Counted from the stretch's first letter, positions 38,366 through 49,718 are shown. The stretch: 64,000 nucleotides of DNA from Stenotrophomonas sp. ZAC14D1_NAIMI4_1 (GCF_003086775.1 NZ_CP026001.1:956407-1020406); one strand, 5' to 3'. Made by a program: numbers and translations. The notes: generated from the sequence alone by a model not told the origin.

Positions 38366-38428
38366 GTAGGTACCGGCCGTTGGTCGGTACGTGATCCAGA
38401 AGGTAGGTGCCGACCGTTGGTCGGTACC
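38366..38428 (+). repeat. Two direct SMAG palindromes after mdh
   Basis: GTAGGTACCGGCC-type unit at 38366-38390 and GTAGGTGCCGACC-type unit at 38403-38428, in the same orientation. They belong to the GGTGCCGACCGTTGGTCGGCAC class that also occurs in the composite elements. Confidence 0.8.
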
Positions 38429-38430
38429 AG

Positions 38431-38460
38431 GCAACGGGGAAGCTCAGGCTTCCCCGTTGC
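38431..38460 (+). terminator. Intrinsic terminator of mdh
   Basis: GCAACGGGGAAGC and GCTTCCCCGTTGC form a perfect 13-bp stem around TCAG, followed by TGTTTG. Confidence 0.7.
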
Positions 38461-38482
38461 TGTTTGAGGGCCAGGAAACCTG

Positions 38483-39097
38483 ATGATCCACCTGCATTAC
38501 ATCGACGACGCACTGCTGGTGGCCGAGAAGCCGGCCGGCCTGCTGTCCGTGCCCGGCCGCAGCGAGGAGAACCAGGACTGCGTGGTGGCGCGTCTGCAGG
38601 CGCTGTACCCGGATGCGCTGACCGTGCACCGTCTGGACCAGGTGACGTCGGGCCTGCTGCTGCATGCGCGCGGCAAGGCGATGCAGGCGGCGCTGTCGAT
38701 GCAGTTCGAGCAACGCCAGGTGAGCAAGCGCTACGAGGCGGTGGTGCAGGGGCTGCTGGAGGCAGAGGCCGGCGCGGTGGACCTGCCGTTGATCGTGGAC
38801 TGGCCGAACCGGCCGAAGCAGCAGGTCGACCACGAACGTGGCAAGCCGGCGCTGACGCGGTGGCGCGTGCTCGCCCGCGATGTGCAGGCGCAGCGCACGC
38901 GCGTGGCGCTGGAGCCGGTGACCGGGCGCAGCCATCAGCTGCGGCTGCACATGGCCAGTCTTGGTCATCCCATCGTGGGTGATGTGCTGTATGGGGCCAC
39001 GCCGGCGCAGCGGGTGTACCTGCATGCGTGTGCGCTGGCGTTCACCCATCCGGTGACGGGTGCCGCGCTGGCGTTCGAGTCTGCGGCTCCGTTCTAA
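38483..39097 (+). CDS. rluA: RluA-family pseudouridine synthase
   Basis: 204 residues, no S4 domain, close to the size of E. coli RluA, which modifies 23S rRNA U746 and tRNA U32. The catalytic motif HRLDQVTSGLLLHA carries the nucleophilic Asp, and GRSHQLRLHMASLGHPIVGD is the second family block. Target sites here are inferred from the family only. It starts 23 bases after the mdh terminator hairpin and is followed by composite repeat copy 2. Confidence 0.85.
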   Translation: MIHLHYIDDALLVAEKPAGLLSVPGRSEENQDCVVARLQALYPDALTVHRLDQVTSGLLLHARGKAMQAALSMQFEQRQVSKRYEAVVQGLLEAEAGAVDLPLIVDWPNRPKQQVDHERGKPALTRWRVLARDVQAQRTRVALEPVTGRSHQLRLHMASLGHPIVGDVLYGATPAQRVYLHACALAFTHPVTGAALAFESAAPF

Positions 39098-39105
39098 GGG
39101 GTTCG

Positions 39106-39688
39106 GCAGGGCTGCGCCCTGCACCTGCCGAAGCAACGTCAACGTCAACGTCAAAAGCGGTGCTGTTTTCTGCTGGTTGGGCGGGGCGGTGTGGGTGGGC
39201 AGGACACGCCGTAAACCCGTCCATGGGGGCTCGTAGGCGCCATCCATGGCGCCTGCGGTCCTGCCCACCCACACCGCCCCACCCCCGACAGATTTCCGCG
39301 GCTGTTGGTGGGTGCCGACCGTTGGTCGGCACATCTGTCAGATATCGAACAAATCATCCACGCATGGCGTGGCTCTACTGTGTCGACTCCGACAGGCTGC
39401 TGGTAGGTGTCGACCGTTGGTCGACACATCGGTCAGACATCGATATCCGACCCCGTGCCGACCAACGGTCGGCACCCACCAGAGCAGAGCGCCGTCCCGA
39501 CAGATCGCGGAGAACTGTCGAAGGCGGGGTGGGTCCGGTTGAGGGGGCGTGAGCCGCATGGATGCGGCGACCGAGCTTACAGGGACGTACTTGCAGCGTC
39601 CCCCTCGACCGGACCCACCCCGCCATCCCTCAGCAGCCCCGCTTTTGACGTTGACGTTGCTTCTGCAGGTGCAGGGCGGCAGCCCTGC
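39106..39688. repeat. Composite nested palindromic element, copy 2
   Basis: Intact form of the element. The terminal inverted repeats at 39106-39160 and 39639-39688 match over about 50 bases; the left has three TTGACG hexamers (in reverse), the right two. Arm A at 39180-39205 pairs with about 39259-39284 (25 of 26). A SMAG-like unit at 39307-39332 pairs perfectly over 26 bases with 39455-39480. Arm B at 39523-39547 pairs with 39600-39624 (24 of 25). Each arm set surrounds smaller hairpins. No transposase or open frame of note is inside. Confidence 0.85.
39356..39378 (-). repeat. SMAG-type palindrome inside copy 2
   Basis: GTAGAGCCACGCC class on the - strand. It corresponds in position to 30896-30918 in copy 1, with one side of the stem diverged. 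Confidence 0.7.
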
Positions 39689-39781
39689 ATGAAAAACCCC
39701 ACCCCCTACCAAGGTAGGGCGGCCCGCGTGCCAGCGCGGGACTATCCTCGAATGCATGACTTTGTCTGGGAGGGCTGCGTC

Positions 39782-41662
39782 ATGAATTACGAGGAAACCT
39801 ACCGCCGCTCGATCGACGAGCCGGAGGCGTTCTGGGGCGAGGAAGCCAAGCGCATCTACTGGCATGTGCCGCCGAAGCAGGTGCTGGACTACAGCAATCC
39901 GCCGTTCCGCCGCTGGTATGTCGGGGGCGAAACCAACCTCTGCTACAACGCCGTCGACCGCCACCTCGTTGATCGGCCCGACCAGCTCGCGCTGGTGGCG
40001 GTCTCCACCGAAACCAACGTCACCCGCGAAATCACCTACCGCCAGCTGTACCGCGAGGTGAACGACTTCGCCGCGGTGCTGCAGCGCCTGGGCGTGGGCC
40101 ATGGTGACCGCGTGGTCATCTACATGCCCAACATGGCCGAAGCCGTGTTCGCCATGCTGGCGTGCGCGCGCATCGGCGCGGTGCATTCGGTGGTGTTCGG
40201 TGGCTTCGCCGCGCACAACCTGGCGCTGCGCATTGACGATGCCAAACCGAAGCTGCTGATCGCCGCCGATGCCGGCATGCGCGGTGGCAAGGTCATCCCG
40301 TACAAGGCCATGGTGGACGCTGCCTGCGCCGAGGCGACCAGCCCGCCGCCGCACGTGCTGATCGTTTCGCGCGGCCTGGATCCGGCCGAGCCGCACGTGC
40401 CCGGCCGCGATGTCGACTACGCCGCACTGCGCGGGCAGGTGGGTGAAGTGGACGTGCCGGTGAAGTGGCTCGAGTCCAGCGAACCCAGCTACCTGCTCTA
40501 TACCTCCGGCACCACCGGCAAGCCCAAGGGCGTGCAGCGCGACGTGGGCGGCTATGCCGTGGCGATGGCGCAGTCGATGCAGACGGTGTTCGACTGCCAG
40601 CCGGGCCAGGTGATGTTCTCCACCTCGGACGTGGGCTGGGCCGTCGGCCATTCCTACAACGTGTATGGGCCGCTGATCGGTGGCTGCACCTCGCTGCTCT
40701 ATGAAGGGCTGCCGACCAACCCGGACCCGGGCATCTGGTGGGCGCTGTGCGAGCAGTACAACGTGCGCACGATGTTCTCCTCGCCCACCGCCATCCGCGT
40801 GCTGAAGAAGCACGATGCCGACTTCATCCATCGCCACGACCTCGACGCGCTGAAGTACCTGTTCCTGGCGGGCGAGCCGTTGGATGAACCCACCGCGCAC
40901 TGGATCAGCGAGGCGCTGGGCAAGCCGATCATCGACAACTACTGGCAGACCGAAACCGGCTGGCCGGCGCTGACGTTGTTGCCGGGGCTGGACATGAAGC
41001 CCGTTCGCTTCGGTTCGCCGGGCTTCCCCAACCTCGGCTATCGCATGAAGGTGATCGACGAGAACACCGGCGAGGAAGTCGCGGCCGGGCAGAAGGGCGT
41101 GCTGGTGGTGACCCCGCCGCTGCCGCCGGGCTGCATGAGCACGGTGTGGAACGACGATGCGCGTTTCATGCAGAGCTACTTCAGCCACTTCAAGGAACTG
41201 CTGTACAGCTCGCTGGACTGGGCCATCCGCGATGACGACGGCTACACCTTCATCCTCGGCCGCACCGATGATGTGATCAACGTGGCCGGGCACCGCCTGG
41301 GCACGCGCGAGATCGAGGAAGCGATCTCCGGCCACCCGCGCGTGGCCGAAGCGGCGGTGATCGGGGTCAAGGACGAGCTGAAGGGGCAGGTGCCACTGGT
41401 GTTCGTGACCCTCAAGCAGGGGCTCAACGGCGAGGACCCGGCGCCGGTAGTGGCCGAGATGATGGCGGCGGTGACCGCCTCGCTCGGTGCGGTGGCCCGG
41501 CCGGCACACGTGCACGTGGTCAACGCGCTGCCCAAGACCCGCTCGGGCAAGCTGCTGCGGCGCTCGCTGCAGGCGCTGGCCGAGCAGCGCGACCCGGGCG
41601 ACCTGTCGACCCTGGATGACCCCGGGGCGTTGGAAGAAATCCGCCGCGCGCTGGGGCGGTAA
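39782..41662 (+). CDS. prpE: Propionate-CoA ligase (acyl-CoA synthetase)
   Basis: 626 residues, near the 628 of E. coli PrpE. ATP-dependent activation of propionate (or acetate) to the CoA thioester. AMP-binding motif YTSGTTGKPKGVQRDVGG is clear, followed by YWQTETGWPAL and the C-terminal hinge and catalytic Lys in PKTRSGKLLRRSL. The frame is open far upstream through the repeat, so the start is placed at the ATG 39782 just after GGGAGG. No prpB/C/D genes are next to it, so it may act as a stand-alone scavenging enzyme. Confidence 0.9.
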   Translation: MNYEETYRRSIDEPEAFWGEEAKRIYWHVPPKQVLDYSNPPFRRWYVGGETNLCYNAVDRHLVDRPDQLALVAVSTETNVTREITYRQLYREVNDFAAVLQRLGVGHGDRVVIYMPNMAEAVFAMLACARIGAVHSVVFGGFAAHNLALRIDDAKPKLLIAADAGMRGGKVIPYKAMVDAACAEATSPPPHVLIVSRGLDPAEPHVPGRDVDYAALRGQVGEVDVPVKWLESSEPSYLLYTSGTTGKPKGVQRDVGGYAVAMAQSMQTVFDCQPGQVMFSTSDVGWAVGHSYNVYGPLIGGCTSLLYEGLPTNPDPGIWWALCEQYNVRTMFSSPTAIRVLKKHDADFIHRHDLDALKYLFLAGEPLDEPTAHWISEALGKPIIDNYWQTETGWPALTLLPGLDMKPVRFGSPGFPNLGYRMKVIDENTGEEVAAGQKGVLVVTPPLPPGCMSTVWNDDARFMQSYFSHFKELLYSSLDWAIRDDDGYTFILGRTDDVINVAGHRLGTREIEEAISGHPRVAEAAVIGVKDELKGQVPLVFVTLKQGLNGEDPAPVVAEMMAAVTASLGAVARPAHVHVVNALPKTRSGKLLRRSLQALAEQRDPGDLSTLDDPGALEEIRRALGR

Positions 41663-41670
41663 GCGGTCTG

Positions 41671-41736
41671 GTAGCGCCGGGCCATGCCCGGCGAGCGCGA
41701 AGCGCGGAAAAGCCGCCAGGCATGGCCTGGCGCTAC
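41671..41736. repeat. Inverted pair of SMAG palindromes after prpE
   Basis: GTAGCGCCGGGC begins at 41671 and the facing unit ends in CTAC at 41736. A REPIN-like pair in a codirectional gap. Confidence 0.85.
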
Positions 41737-41888
41737 CCATCCGCCAGACATGCGCTAAGCTCGGCCTGTCATCGATCTGCAACAGAGCCTGCGCTTCGGG
41801 GAAGCTGCGCCGGCGCTGACGATGGCGACCAAAGGGGGCGCGCCCGCCCGGGCGCGCAGATGAAGCGCATCAAGGATTGGGGGGATGC

Positions 41889-42392
41889 ATGGCACTGCTG
41901 CACGCCAAGACGGCCGCTGGCCGCCAGGAAATCGAAGACCGCGGCCGGCGCCTGCCGGCGGGATTGCGTTCAATCCTGTTGATGGTCGATGGCCGCCGCG
42001 ATGACAACGAACTGCGTGGCCTGCTCGAAGGCCTGCGCGCGCCGCCGGATGCGCTGCAGCAACTGGCGGCACTTGAGCTGATCGAAGTGGTCGGCGGCGC
42101 GGTCGAGCCGGTGGCCGCGCGTGCCCTCAGCAGCGGCCGCGAACAGGACCCGGCGCTGTACCAGCAGTTGTACGAGGCGATGAGCGAGGCAGTACGCCGC
42201 CATCTGGGCCTGAAGGGCTACTTCATGCAGCTGAAGATCGAGCGCTGCAAGGATGCGCTGTCGCTGGAGCGGCTGTGCCCGGAACTGCTGGACGCGGTGG
42301 CGAAGGCACGCAGCCCGGCACTGGCCCAGCGCTGGTGGCAGGAAACCCAGGTGCTGCTGTCGCCGGCGGCGGGCGAGGTCGTGCAGGCCTGA
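41889..42392 (+). CDS. Conserved hypothetical protein
   Basis: 167 residues. Begins MALLHAKTAAGRQEIEDRGR, then a segment LPAGLRSILLMVDGRRDDNE that looks like a small helical or winged-helix domain (about 1-70), and a helical C-terminal half. No signal peptide or membrane segment. I do not recognise a functional family. It is followed after 50 bases by the SUFU-domain gene on the same strand, so the two may be co-transcribed. The start is the second of two close ATGs, the in-frame one, after a GGGGGG run. Confidence 0.75.
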   Translation: MALLHAKTAAGRQEIEDRGRRLPAGLRSILLMVDGRRDDNELRGLLEGLRAPPDALQQLAALELIEVVGGAVEPVAARALSSGREQDPALYQQLYEAMSEAVRRHLGLKGYFMQLKIERCKDALSLERLCPELLDAVAKARSPALAQRWWQETQVLLSPAAGEVVQA

Positions 42393-42442
42393 CGTGGCGG
42401 GTAAAGTGGGCGGTGGATTCCACTGCCCTCGAGGATGCCTGC

Positions 42443-43498
42443 GTGCAGGACGAACACGACACCACCGACACGCCCGGTTGGGACGCCATCAATGCGGCGC
42501 TGGCACCGCTGTATGCCGGCCAGGAGCCGCGCCACTACGGCACTGCATTGCCCTACACGCTGGGTGGCCAGGATCCGCTGGACGGCATCAGCGTGTACTG
42601 GGCCGACGCCCCCGTGCCGCACTGGCACTACATCACCTACGGCTTCTCCGAGCTGTATGCGAAGGAAAGCAGTGATGCCGACACCAGCGGTTACGGCTTC
42701 GAGCTGACCTTCCGCCTGGCGGCCAGCGCCGGCGAGCATGCCGGCAGCACGCCGCCGGTGTGGCCGTTGAACCTGCTGCAGAACCTGGCGCGCTATGTGT
42801 TCGGCAGCGGCAACGTGTTCGAAGATGGCCACCATCTCGATGCCAACGGCCCGATCGCGCTGGAGACGGACACCCGGCTCTGCCATCTGGCCTTCATCGC
42901 CGATCCGCAGCTGCCGGCGCGCGATACCGCCAACGGGCACCTGCAGTTCCTGCAGCTGGTCGGCTTGACCGATGAAGAAATGGAGGCGATCCGGCGCTGG
43001 TCGACCCGCGGCGTGCTGCAGGCCCTGCAGCCGGCGATGCCGCTGTGGATCACCGACCTGCACCGCGGCAACCTGCTCGATGATCCCGCGTTGGCCGCGC
43101 AGGCACGGGAGGGCAGTGAGCGTGAAGGCTCGACCACCGGCATGCTGTTCATCGAGACCCTGGGGTGGCGGCAGGAGGCGGGCGTGACCACGCTGGTGCT
43201 GGGCGCTGGCCAGGTGCCAAGCGTGTCCGAGCTGCTCGGCCTGCGCCTGCGCCATGGCAAGCCGCTGGAGCTGGTCAGCCGTGAGCGGCAGTGGACGTTC
43301 GTCCCGGCCGATGGCGACAGCGTTGAAGAGGTTGAAGGCGACAGCGCGCGCTGGCTGCTGGATGAGGCGGGGCTGCAGGCGATGGCAGCCGTGCCGGCCG
43401 AACGCGGCCTGTACCCGGTGGGGTCAAGGCTGCGCATCGAGGTGGTGCCGACCCAGCTGCGCGACGGCAAGGGTGCCGTCATCCGCGAGATCGGCTGA
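42443..43498 (+). CDS. SUFU (suppressor of fused) domain protein
   Basis: 351 residues from a GTG with GAGG eight bases upstream. The N-terminal two thirds read like the SUFU fold: WDAINAALAPLYAGQEPRHYG, then HWHYITYGFSELYAKES and GYGFELTFRLA, followed by VWPLNLLQNLARYVFGSGN. In bacteria this superfamily is known largely from immunity proteins of toxin systems. No toxin gene is adjacent here, so the role is open. The C-terminal 150 residues are less typical. Confidence 0.8.
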   Translation: MQDEHDTTDTPGWDAINAALAPLYAGQEPRHYGTALPYTLGGQDPLDGISVYWADAPVPHWHYITYGFSELYAKESSDADTSGYGFELTFRLAASAGEHAGSTPPVWPLNLLQNLARYVFGSGNVFEDGHHLDANGPIALETDTRLCHLAFIADPQLPARDTANGHLQFLQLVGLTDEEMEAIRRWSTRGVLQALQPAMPLWITDLHRGNLLDDPALAAQAREGSEREGSTTGMLFIETLGWRQEAGVTTLVLGAGQVPSVSELLGLRLRHGKPLELVSRERQWTFVPADGDSVEEVEGDSARWLLDEAGLQAMAAVPAERGLYPVGSRLRIEVVPTQLRDGKGAVIREIG

Positions 43499-43520
43499 GC
43501 GCGACGAACGCGGCAGATGC

Positions 43521-43543
43521 GTAGAGTCGAGCTTGCTCGACTG
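43521..43543 (+). repeat. SMAG-type palindrome (same class as 6811-6833)
   Basis: GTAGAGTCGAGC and its complement; the 23 bases are the same as the copy after rpoC. It lies just after the SUFU gene. Confidence 0.8.
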
Positions 43544-43560
43544 ATTGACCCGTGGTCATC

Positions 43561-43599
43561 GGGGTCAGAGCCGTCTGCTGCGCAGACGGATCCGACCCC
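43561..43599. terminator. GGGGTC...GACCCC hairpin between SUFU and GST genes
   Basis: An 18-base arm pairs with its partner around TGC with about three mismatches. Related by sequence (GGATCCGACCCC end) to the perfect hairpin at 26753-26796. It sits between converging genes and is a likely terminator for both. Confidence 0.6.
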
Positions 43600-43620
43600 G
43601 CGTCTGGCCCCGTCCAGGCC

Positions 43621-44232
43621 TCAGGCCAGGCCTTCGGCCTTCAGCACGGCCTGCACGCCCGCGTCGGCTTCCATGCGGGTCTTGAACGCAGCCACGTTGT
43701 CCAGGCCGACCAGGTCGACCTTGGCGGCCGCAGCCCAGCGCAGGGTGATGTAGAAGTAGGGATCGGCGAAGCTGCGGAAGCCGGCCAGCCACGGCTTGTC
43801 GGCCAGCTGCTTGTCGGCGGTTTCGAACAGGCCGCGCAGGCGCTTGCGCGCGGCGGCGCGGATGGCGTCGAACTGGCCTTCATCGGCGATGAACTTGGCC
43901 GGCCCGAACAGCGGCGAGAACGCCGGGTGCACGTCCGAATTGACGAAGGACAGCCAGCGGGTGGCTTCGGCGCGCTGCTGTGCGCTGCCATCGCCGCCCA
44001 GGCCGGCCTGCGGGAAGCTGTCGGCGATGTAGCCCATGATGGCTGCGTTCTGCAGCAGGATGAAATCGCCATCGACCAGCGCAGGCACCGCGCCGGCCGG
44101 GTTGATCTTGAGGAAGTCCGGACCCTTCAGGGTGTCCTTGTCCAGCAGTTCCACTTCATAGGGCTGGCCGGTCCACTGCAGGGCGATGTGGTCGGCGGTG
44201 GAACAGGCACCAGGCTTGCTGTACAGCTTCAT
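43621..44232 (-). CDS. Glutathione S-transferase, beta-class-like
   Basis: 203 residues. Begins MKLYSKPGACSTADHIALQW, with Cys10 and Ser11 at the beta-class active-site positions; the thioredoxin-like domain (about 1-80, with the cis-Pro in GAVPALVDGD) is followed by a helical domain. Cytoplasmic, likely dimeric. It conjugates or reduces with glutathione; the substrate is unknown. GGAGTCCCC before the ATG supports the start. Confidence 0.92.
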   Translation of the reverse strand: MKLYSKPGACSTADHIALQWTGQPYEVELLDKDTLKGPDFLKINPAGAVPALVDGDFILLQNAAIMGYIADSFPQAGLGGDGSAQQRAEATRWLSFVNSDVHPAFSPLFGPAKFIADEGQFDAIRAAARKRLRGLFETADKQLADKPWLAGFRSFADPYFYITLRWAAAAKVDLVGLDNVAAFKTRMEADAGVQAVLKAEGLA

Positions 44233-44317
44233 GGGGACTCCAGGCGGGTGTGGCGGGAAACGCCCACTATCCCAGAGCCTGCCGGCGTGCGGCAACGCTG
44301 CCGCCGGCAACAGATCG

Positions 44318-44776
44318 TTACGACTGGCGAGGCTTGAGGTTCTGCACCTTATAGAAGGTGTGGTCGCCGATGGTCGCCACCTGGTAGGCATTGCGCCAGT
44401 TCGGGCTGGCAATGGACAGCGCGGCGAAGTGGCTGGCACCGGGGACGATCTCGCGGCGTTCGCCGGCCGGCAGCGCCCAGTTGCGCTCGGCGTCGAAGGC
44501 CACGTTCATCGCTTCGCTCCAGGCCGCGTCGTTGCCCAGCTGGGTGCCGGGGGAGACGATGGTCGGGGCGAACTGCTTGCGCGCGGTGACCACCTGGCAC
44601 ATCGAATCGCCCCACAGGCCGCTGTCGAGGCGGCGCAATGCGACTTCGGCGACGGCCTGCTGGCCGCGCAGGGTCTGGTCGCGGGCTTCCAGGTAAACGG
44701 TGGTGCTCAAACACAATGAATCAGCGGCCGGCTGCGGCAACAACTGCGACAGCCAGAGAATCCAGGCCAGTTTCAT
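44318..44776 (-). CDS. SleB-type cell-wall hydrolase
   Basis: 152 residues with a short N-terminal hydrophobic stretch (MKLAWILWLSQLL) that may act as a signal. The segment LCLSTTVYLEARDQTLRGQQ contains the catalytic Glu of the SleB/Hydrolase_2 family, and later SHFAALSIASPNWRNAYQVA and IGDHTFYKV fit the same family. Peptidoglycan-active enzymes of this group act as lytic transglycosylases. It is followed downstream by the GST gene on the same strand after 85 bases. Confidence 0.85.
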   Translation of the reverse strand: MKLAWILWLSQLLPQPAADSLCLSTTVYLEARDQTLRGQQAVAEVALRRLDSGLWGDSMCQVVTARKQFAPTIVSPGTQLGNDAAWSEAMNVAFDAERNWALPAGERREIVPGASHFAALSIASPNWRNAYQVATIGDHTFYKVQNLKPRQS

Positions 44777-45070
44777 ATAACTCCTTGCTCCGTGTGGGCC
44801 GCAGCCCGGGGTTCCAGCAGCGGGGGCTGCGGGCCGGGATACGACTTGGCGTCATGGGGAGGCGGCCATCGGGGCCGCCCCGTGGGCGGCCCCAAAAGAA
44901 ACGATCATCCGATCGAGGGGGCCGCGCCGGCTCACCGGGAACTGGCTGGTGAGCAGAAAGTCGGCGCAAGGTAGGGGGGGATTACCCAACGCATCCTGAA
45001 TCGGCTTGCTTGACATTCAGGTTCGGGCGGAGGGACGAAAATCACATTCCGCCCCCCATTCAGGCCCGGA
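44777..45070. other. 294-base gap between sleB-like gene and fadH
   Basis: No gene seen. A strong hairpin GGGGCCGCCC (44871-44880) / GGGCGGCCCC (44884-44893) with loop CGT is present without a T run on either strand. TTGACA occurs on the + strand at 45010-45015 but no good -10 follows and there is no + strand gene. Confidence 0.5.
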
Positions 45071-47253
<2,183 letters not shown>

Positions 47254-47848
47254 CCCCCACCGGGCGGCCGATGCCGAACCAGCCCAACGTCAGGCCGCAC
47301 AGCGGGCCGATCAGCACGGCGAAGGCCAACGTGCCCAGGCCGATGTTGCCGCCCAGCCACCAGCCCACCGCCAGGGCACTGCCTTCGATGAGGGTGCGGA
47401 CCTGCCAGATCGGCCGGCCGGTGCGCGCGTGCAGGCCGGTCATCAGCCCGTCGCGTGGGCCGGGGCCGAGGCGTGCGCCGATGTACAGGCCGGTGGCCAG
47501 TGCGATCAGCAGCAGGCCGGCGCAGAACAGCAGCAACTGCCAGGCCAGGCCGGCTGCCGGTGGCAGCAACCACAGGCCGAACTGCGCGGACGGACCGATC
47601 AGCAGCACATTGAGCACGGTGCCCACGCCAGGCTTCTGCCGCAGCGGCCACCACAACAGCAGCACCACCAGGCCGACCAGGTTGGTGACCAGGCCGAACG
47701 AAAGCGGCGAATGCAGGGTAATCCCCTGTGAAAGCACGTCCCACGGCGCCACGCCGATGGCCGCACGCACCATCAGGGCGATGCCGAATCCATACAGGAA
47801 CAGGCCGGTGACAAGCTGGAGCAGGCGCAGGGGGAGGGCGGTGGGCAT

Positions 47849-48405
47849 GGGGGTTCCGGGGGGAGGGGGAATCTGTTCCCACCGTAGTCCTGCTTTGGCC
47901 GTTGTTATAGATACAGATGCGGAGCAATGCACGTGTACAGCGGCAACGCGGCCAGTGACGTGAATGGCGTTAACCCGGAGCTGCGGTTCACGACGCTGCA
48001 AAGGCCGGGGCGGGAAAGAAGAAAATCGCTCGACGCCGGGGCATTCACCCCTTGGCCAGCGAAGTATGTGCCCGCCTCATTTGGTTCCTCACGACAATGG
48101 GCGCGCGCTGAATCTCCCGATGCAGCACTCCGGCAAACCCGTCGCTTACTCCCCTTAATCCCCTCCAAACCCTTGTCGCACGGGGGTCTTGCGGATTTTC
48201 ATGATCCTGTATAGGGTTTCAATGTCGGACCGGTGGCTGGTCGGGTGCGACGCTTCACATGTTACGGGACTGTTAACATGACCTTCACCCGCCTGAGCAT
48301 AATGTTCGCGGCGGTGGCGTGCTGAATCGGCTGTCGAACATCGACGCAGTAGTGCTGGCCCATGCCTCTACCGGTTTCATACCCCCGAAATAGGAGCTGT
48401 ACTCA
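47849..48405 (+). other. 557-base divergent gap between the YczE-type gene and ompA-family gene
   Basis: No supported gene. Short frames on both strands (for example 47927-48214 +) have no family resemblance and no ribosome site. The right half is AT-richer and probably holds the ompA-family promoter: TTAACA at 48273-48278 and CATAAT at 48298-48303 (spacer 19), 103 bases before the ATG. TAGGAG at 48393-48398 is the ribosome site. Confidence 0.55.
48273..48303 (+). promoter_or_regulatory. Candidate promoter of the OmpA-family gene
   Basis: TTAACA (5 of 6) at 48273-48278, a 19-base spacer and CATAAT (5 of 6) at 48298-48303. The spacer is longer than ideal. The leader of about 95 bases may stabilise a highly expressed outer-membrane protein mRNA. 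Confidence 0.4.
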
Positions 48406-49500
48406 ATGAACAAGAAGATCCTTACTGCCGCGCTGCTGGGTGGTCTGGCTTTCGCCCAGGCTGCGTCCGCGCAGGAGTTCGATGACCGCTGGTACCTGAC
48501 CGGTTCGGCCGGCTTCAACTTCCAGGACAGCGACCGCCTGACCAACGATGCTCCGTTCGTCACCCTGGGCCTGGGTAAGTTCATCAGCCCGGAGTGGTCG
48601 CTGGACGGTGAGCTGAACTACCAGAACCCGAATTTCGATGCCAACCAGGATCTGAACTGGTCGCAGTACGGCATCTCGTTCGACCTGCGTCGCCACTTCA
48701 TCAAGGAAGGCCGCGGCTGGAACCCGTACATCGTCGGTGGCCTGGGCTACCAGAAGTCGGAAGAAGAGTACGCTGCCAACAGCCTGAACGGCCCGCGTGA
48801 GCGTAAGGACGGCAATGCCGCTGCCAAGCTGGGCTTCGGCCTGCAGACCACCTTCGAAAAGCGCGTTGCTGTCCGCGCCGAAGTGGCCTACCGCGCTGTC
48901 TTCGACGACCAGAGCGTTGCTGCTCCGAACGAAGACTGGTTCGGCGACGTGCTGGCTTCGGTCGGCGTCGTGATCCCGCTGGGCCCGGCCCCGGTGGCTG
49001 CTGTTGCCCCGGCTCCGGCTCCGGTTGCCCCGAGCTGCGCTGACCTGGATGACGACGGTGACGGCGTCAACAACTGCGACGACAAGTGCCCGAACTCGCA
49101 GCCGGGCCAGACCATCGGTCCGGACGGTTGCCCGGTGCCGGTGTCGATCGACCTGAAGGGCGTGAACTTCGACTTCGACAAGTCGAACCTGCGTCCGGAC
49201 GCTGTGGCCATCCTGTCGGAAGCTTCGGAAATCCTGAAGCGTTACCCGGACCTGCGCGTTGAAGTCGCCGGTCACACCGACTCGAAGGGTACCGACGCTT
49301 ACAACCAGAAGCTGTCCGAGCGTCGCGCCACCGCCGTGTACAACTACCTGACCCAGAACGGTGTGGACGCTGGCCGTCTGCAGGGCCCGATCGGCTACGG
49401 CGAGAGCCGTCCGATTGCCCCGAACACCAACCCGGATGGTTCGGACAACCCGGAAGGTCGCGCCAAGAACCGTCGTACCGAGCTGAACGTCCAGAACTAA
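48406..49500 (+). CDS. OmpA/OprF-family outer-membrane protein
   Basis: 364 residues. Signal peptide MNKKILTAALLGGLAFAQAA (cleavage near ASA-Q), an eight-strand barrel (about 23-190), a Pro/Ala linker, a thrombospondin-type-3-like acidic loop (DLDDDGDGVNNCDDKCPNSQ) that may bind calcium, and a C-terminal OmpA peptidoglycan-binding domain (NFDFDKSNLRP, GHTDSKGTDAYNQKLSERRA). It would anchor the outer membrane to the cell wall. Codon choice is strongly biased, as in the ribosomal genes, which suggests high expression. A terminator follows. Confidence 0.93.
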   Translation: MNKKILTAALLGGLAFAQAASAQEFDDRWYLTGSAGFNFQDSDRLTNDAPFVTLGLGKFISPEWSLDGELNYQNPNFDANQDLNWSQYGISFDLRRHFIKEGRGWNPYIVGGLGYQKSEEEYAANSLNGPRERKDGNAAAKLGFGLQTTFEKRVAVRAEVAYRAVFDDQSVAAPNEDWFGDVLASVGVVIPLGPAPVAAVAPAPAPVAPSCADLDDDGDGVNNCDDKCPNSQPGQTIGPDGCPVPVSIDLKGVNFDFDKSNLRPDAVAILSEASEILKRYPDLRVEVAGHTDSKGTDAYNQKLSERRATAVYNYLTQNGVDAGRLQGPIGYGESRPIAPNTNPDGSDNPEGRAKNRRTELNVQN

Positions 49501-49531
49501 GTTCTGACGCTCTGCCAGTAAGACACAGCAG

Positions 49532-49560
49532 GACCCGGCTTCGGCCGGGTCTTGTTGTTT
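49532..49560 (+). terminator. Intrinsic terminator of the OmpA-family gene
   Basis: GACCCGGC, TTCG, GCCGGGTC (8-bp stem with UUCG-type tetraloop), then a T-rich TTGTTGTTT. Confidence 0.8.
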
Positions 49561-49718
49561 GTGGGCCCTGGAACGCGGCTCGCTCCCGCTGCCGGCAACC
49601 GTTCGTCGGTATTTTGCTCGCAAAACCAATGAGTTGCCGTATTCATTGAAAGTGGCGCTTGAAAGCTGTCGCGGCATTGCTAAACTCGCCGCGTCACTTC
49701 CTTTCGTGGATGCCCCTC

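Larger units (their letters stand above)
39098..39781 (+). other. 684-base gap filled by composite repeat copy 2
   Basis: No gene. The nested inverted repeat occupies 39106-39688; the last 93 bases lead into prpE and contain GGGAGG (39768-39773) close to its start. No convincing promoter was found. Confidence 0.8.

Noticed and set aside
39338..41782. An 814-codon open frame on the - strand opposite prpE
   Set aside because: prpE has clear adenylation motifs on the + strand; the antisense frame also runs through the repeat element.
44871..44893. GGGGCCGCCC / GGGCGGCCCC hairpin as a terminator of the SleB-type gene
   Set aside because: It lies upstream, not downstream, of that - strand gene and has no T run after the stem on either strand.
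45010..45015. Perfect TTGACA as a promoter
   Set aside because: No -10 at a suitable distance and no + strand gene downstream.
47927..48214. A 95-codon + strand frame and an overlapping - strand frame in the gap before the OmpA-family gene
   Set aside because: No ribosome site, no family resemblance, atypical composition; best read as intergenic.
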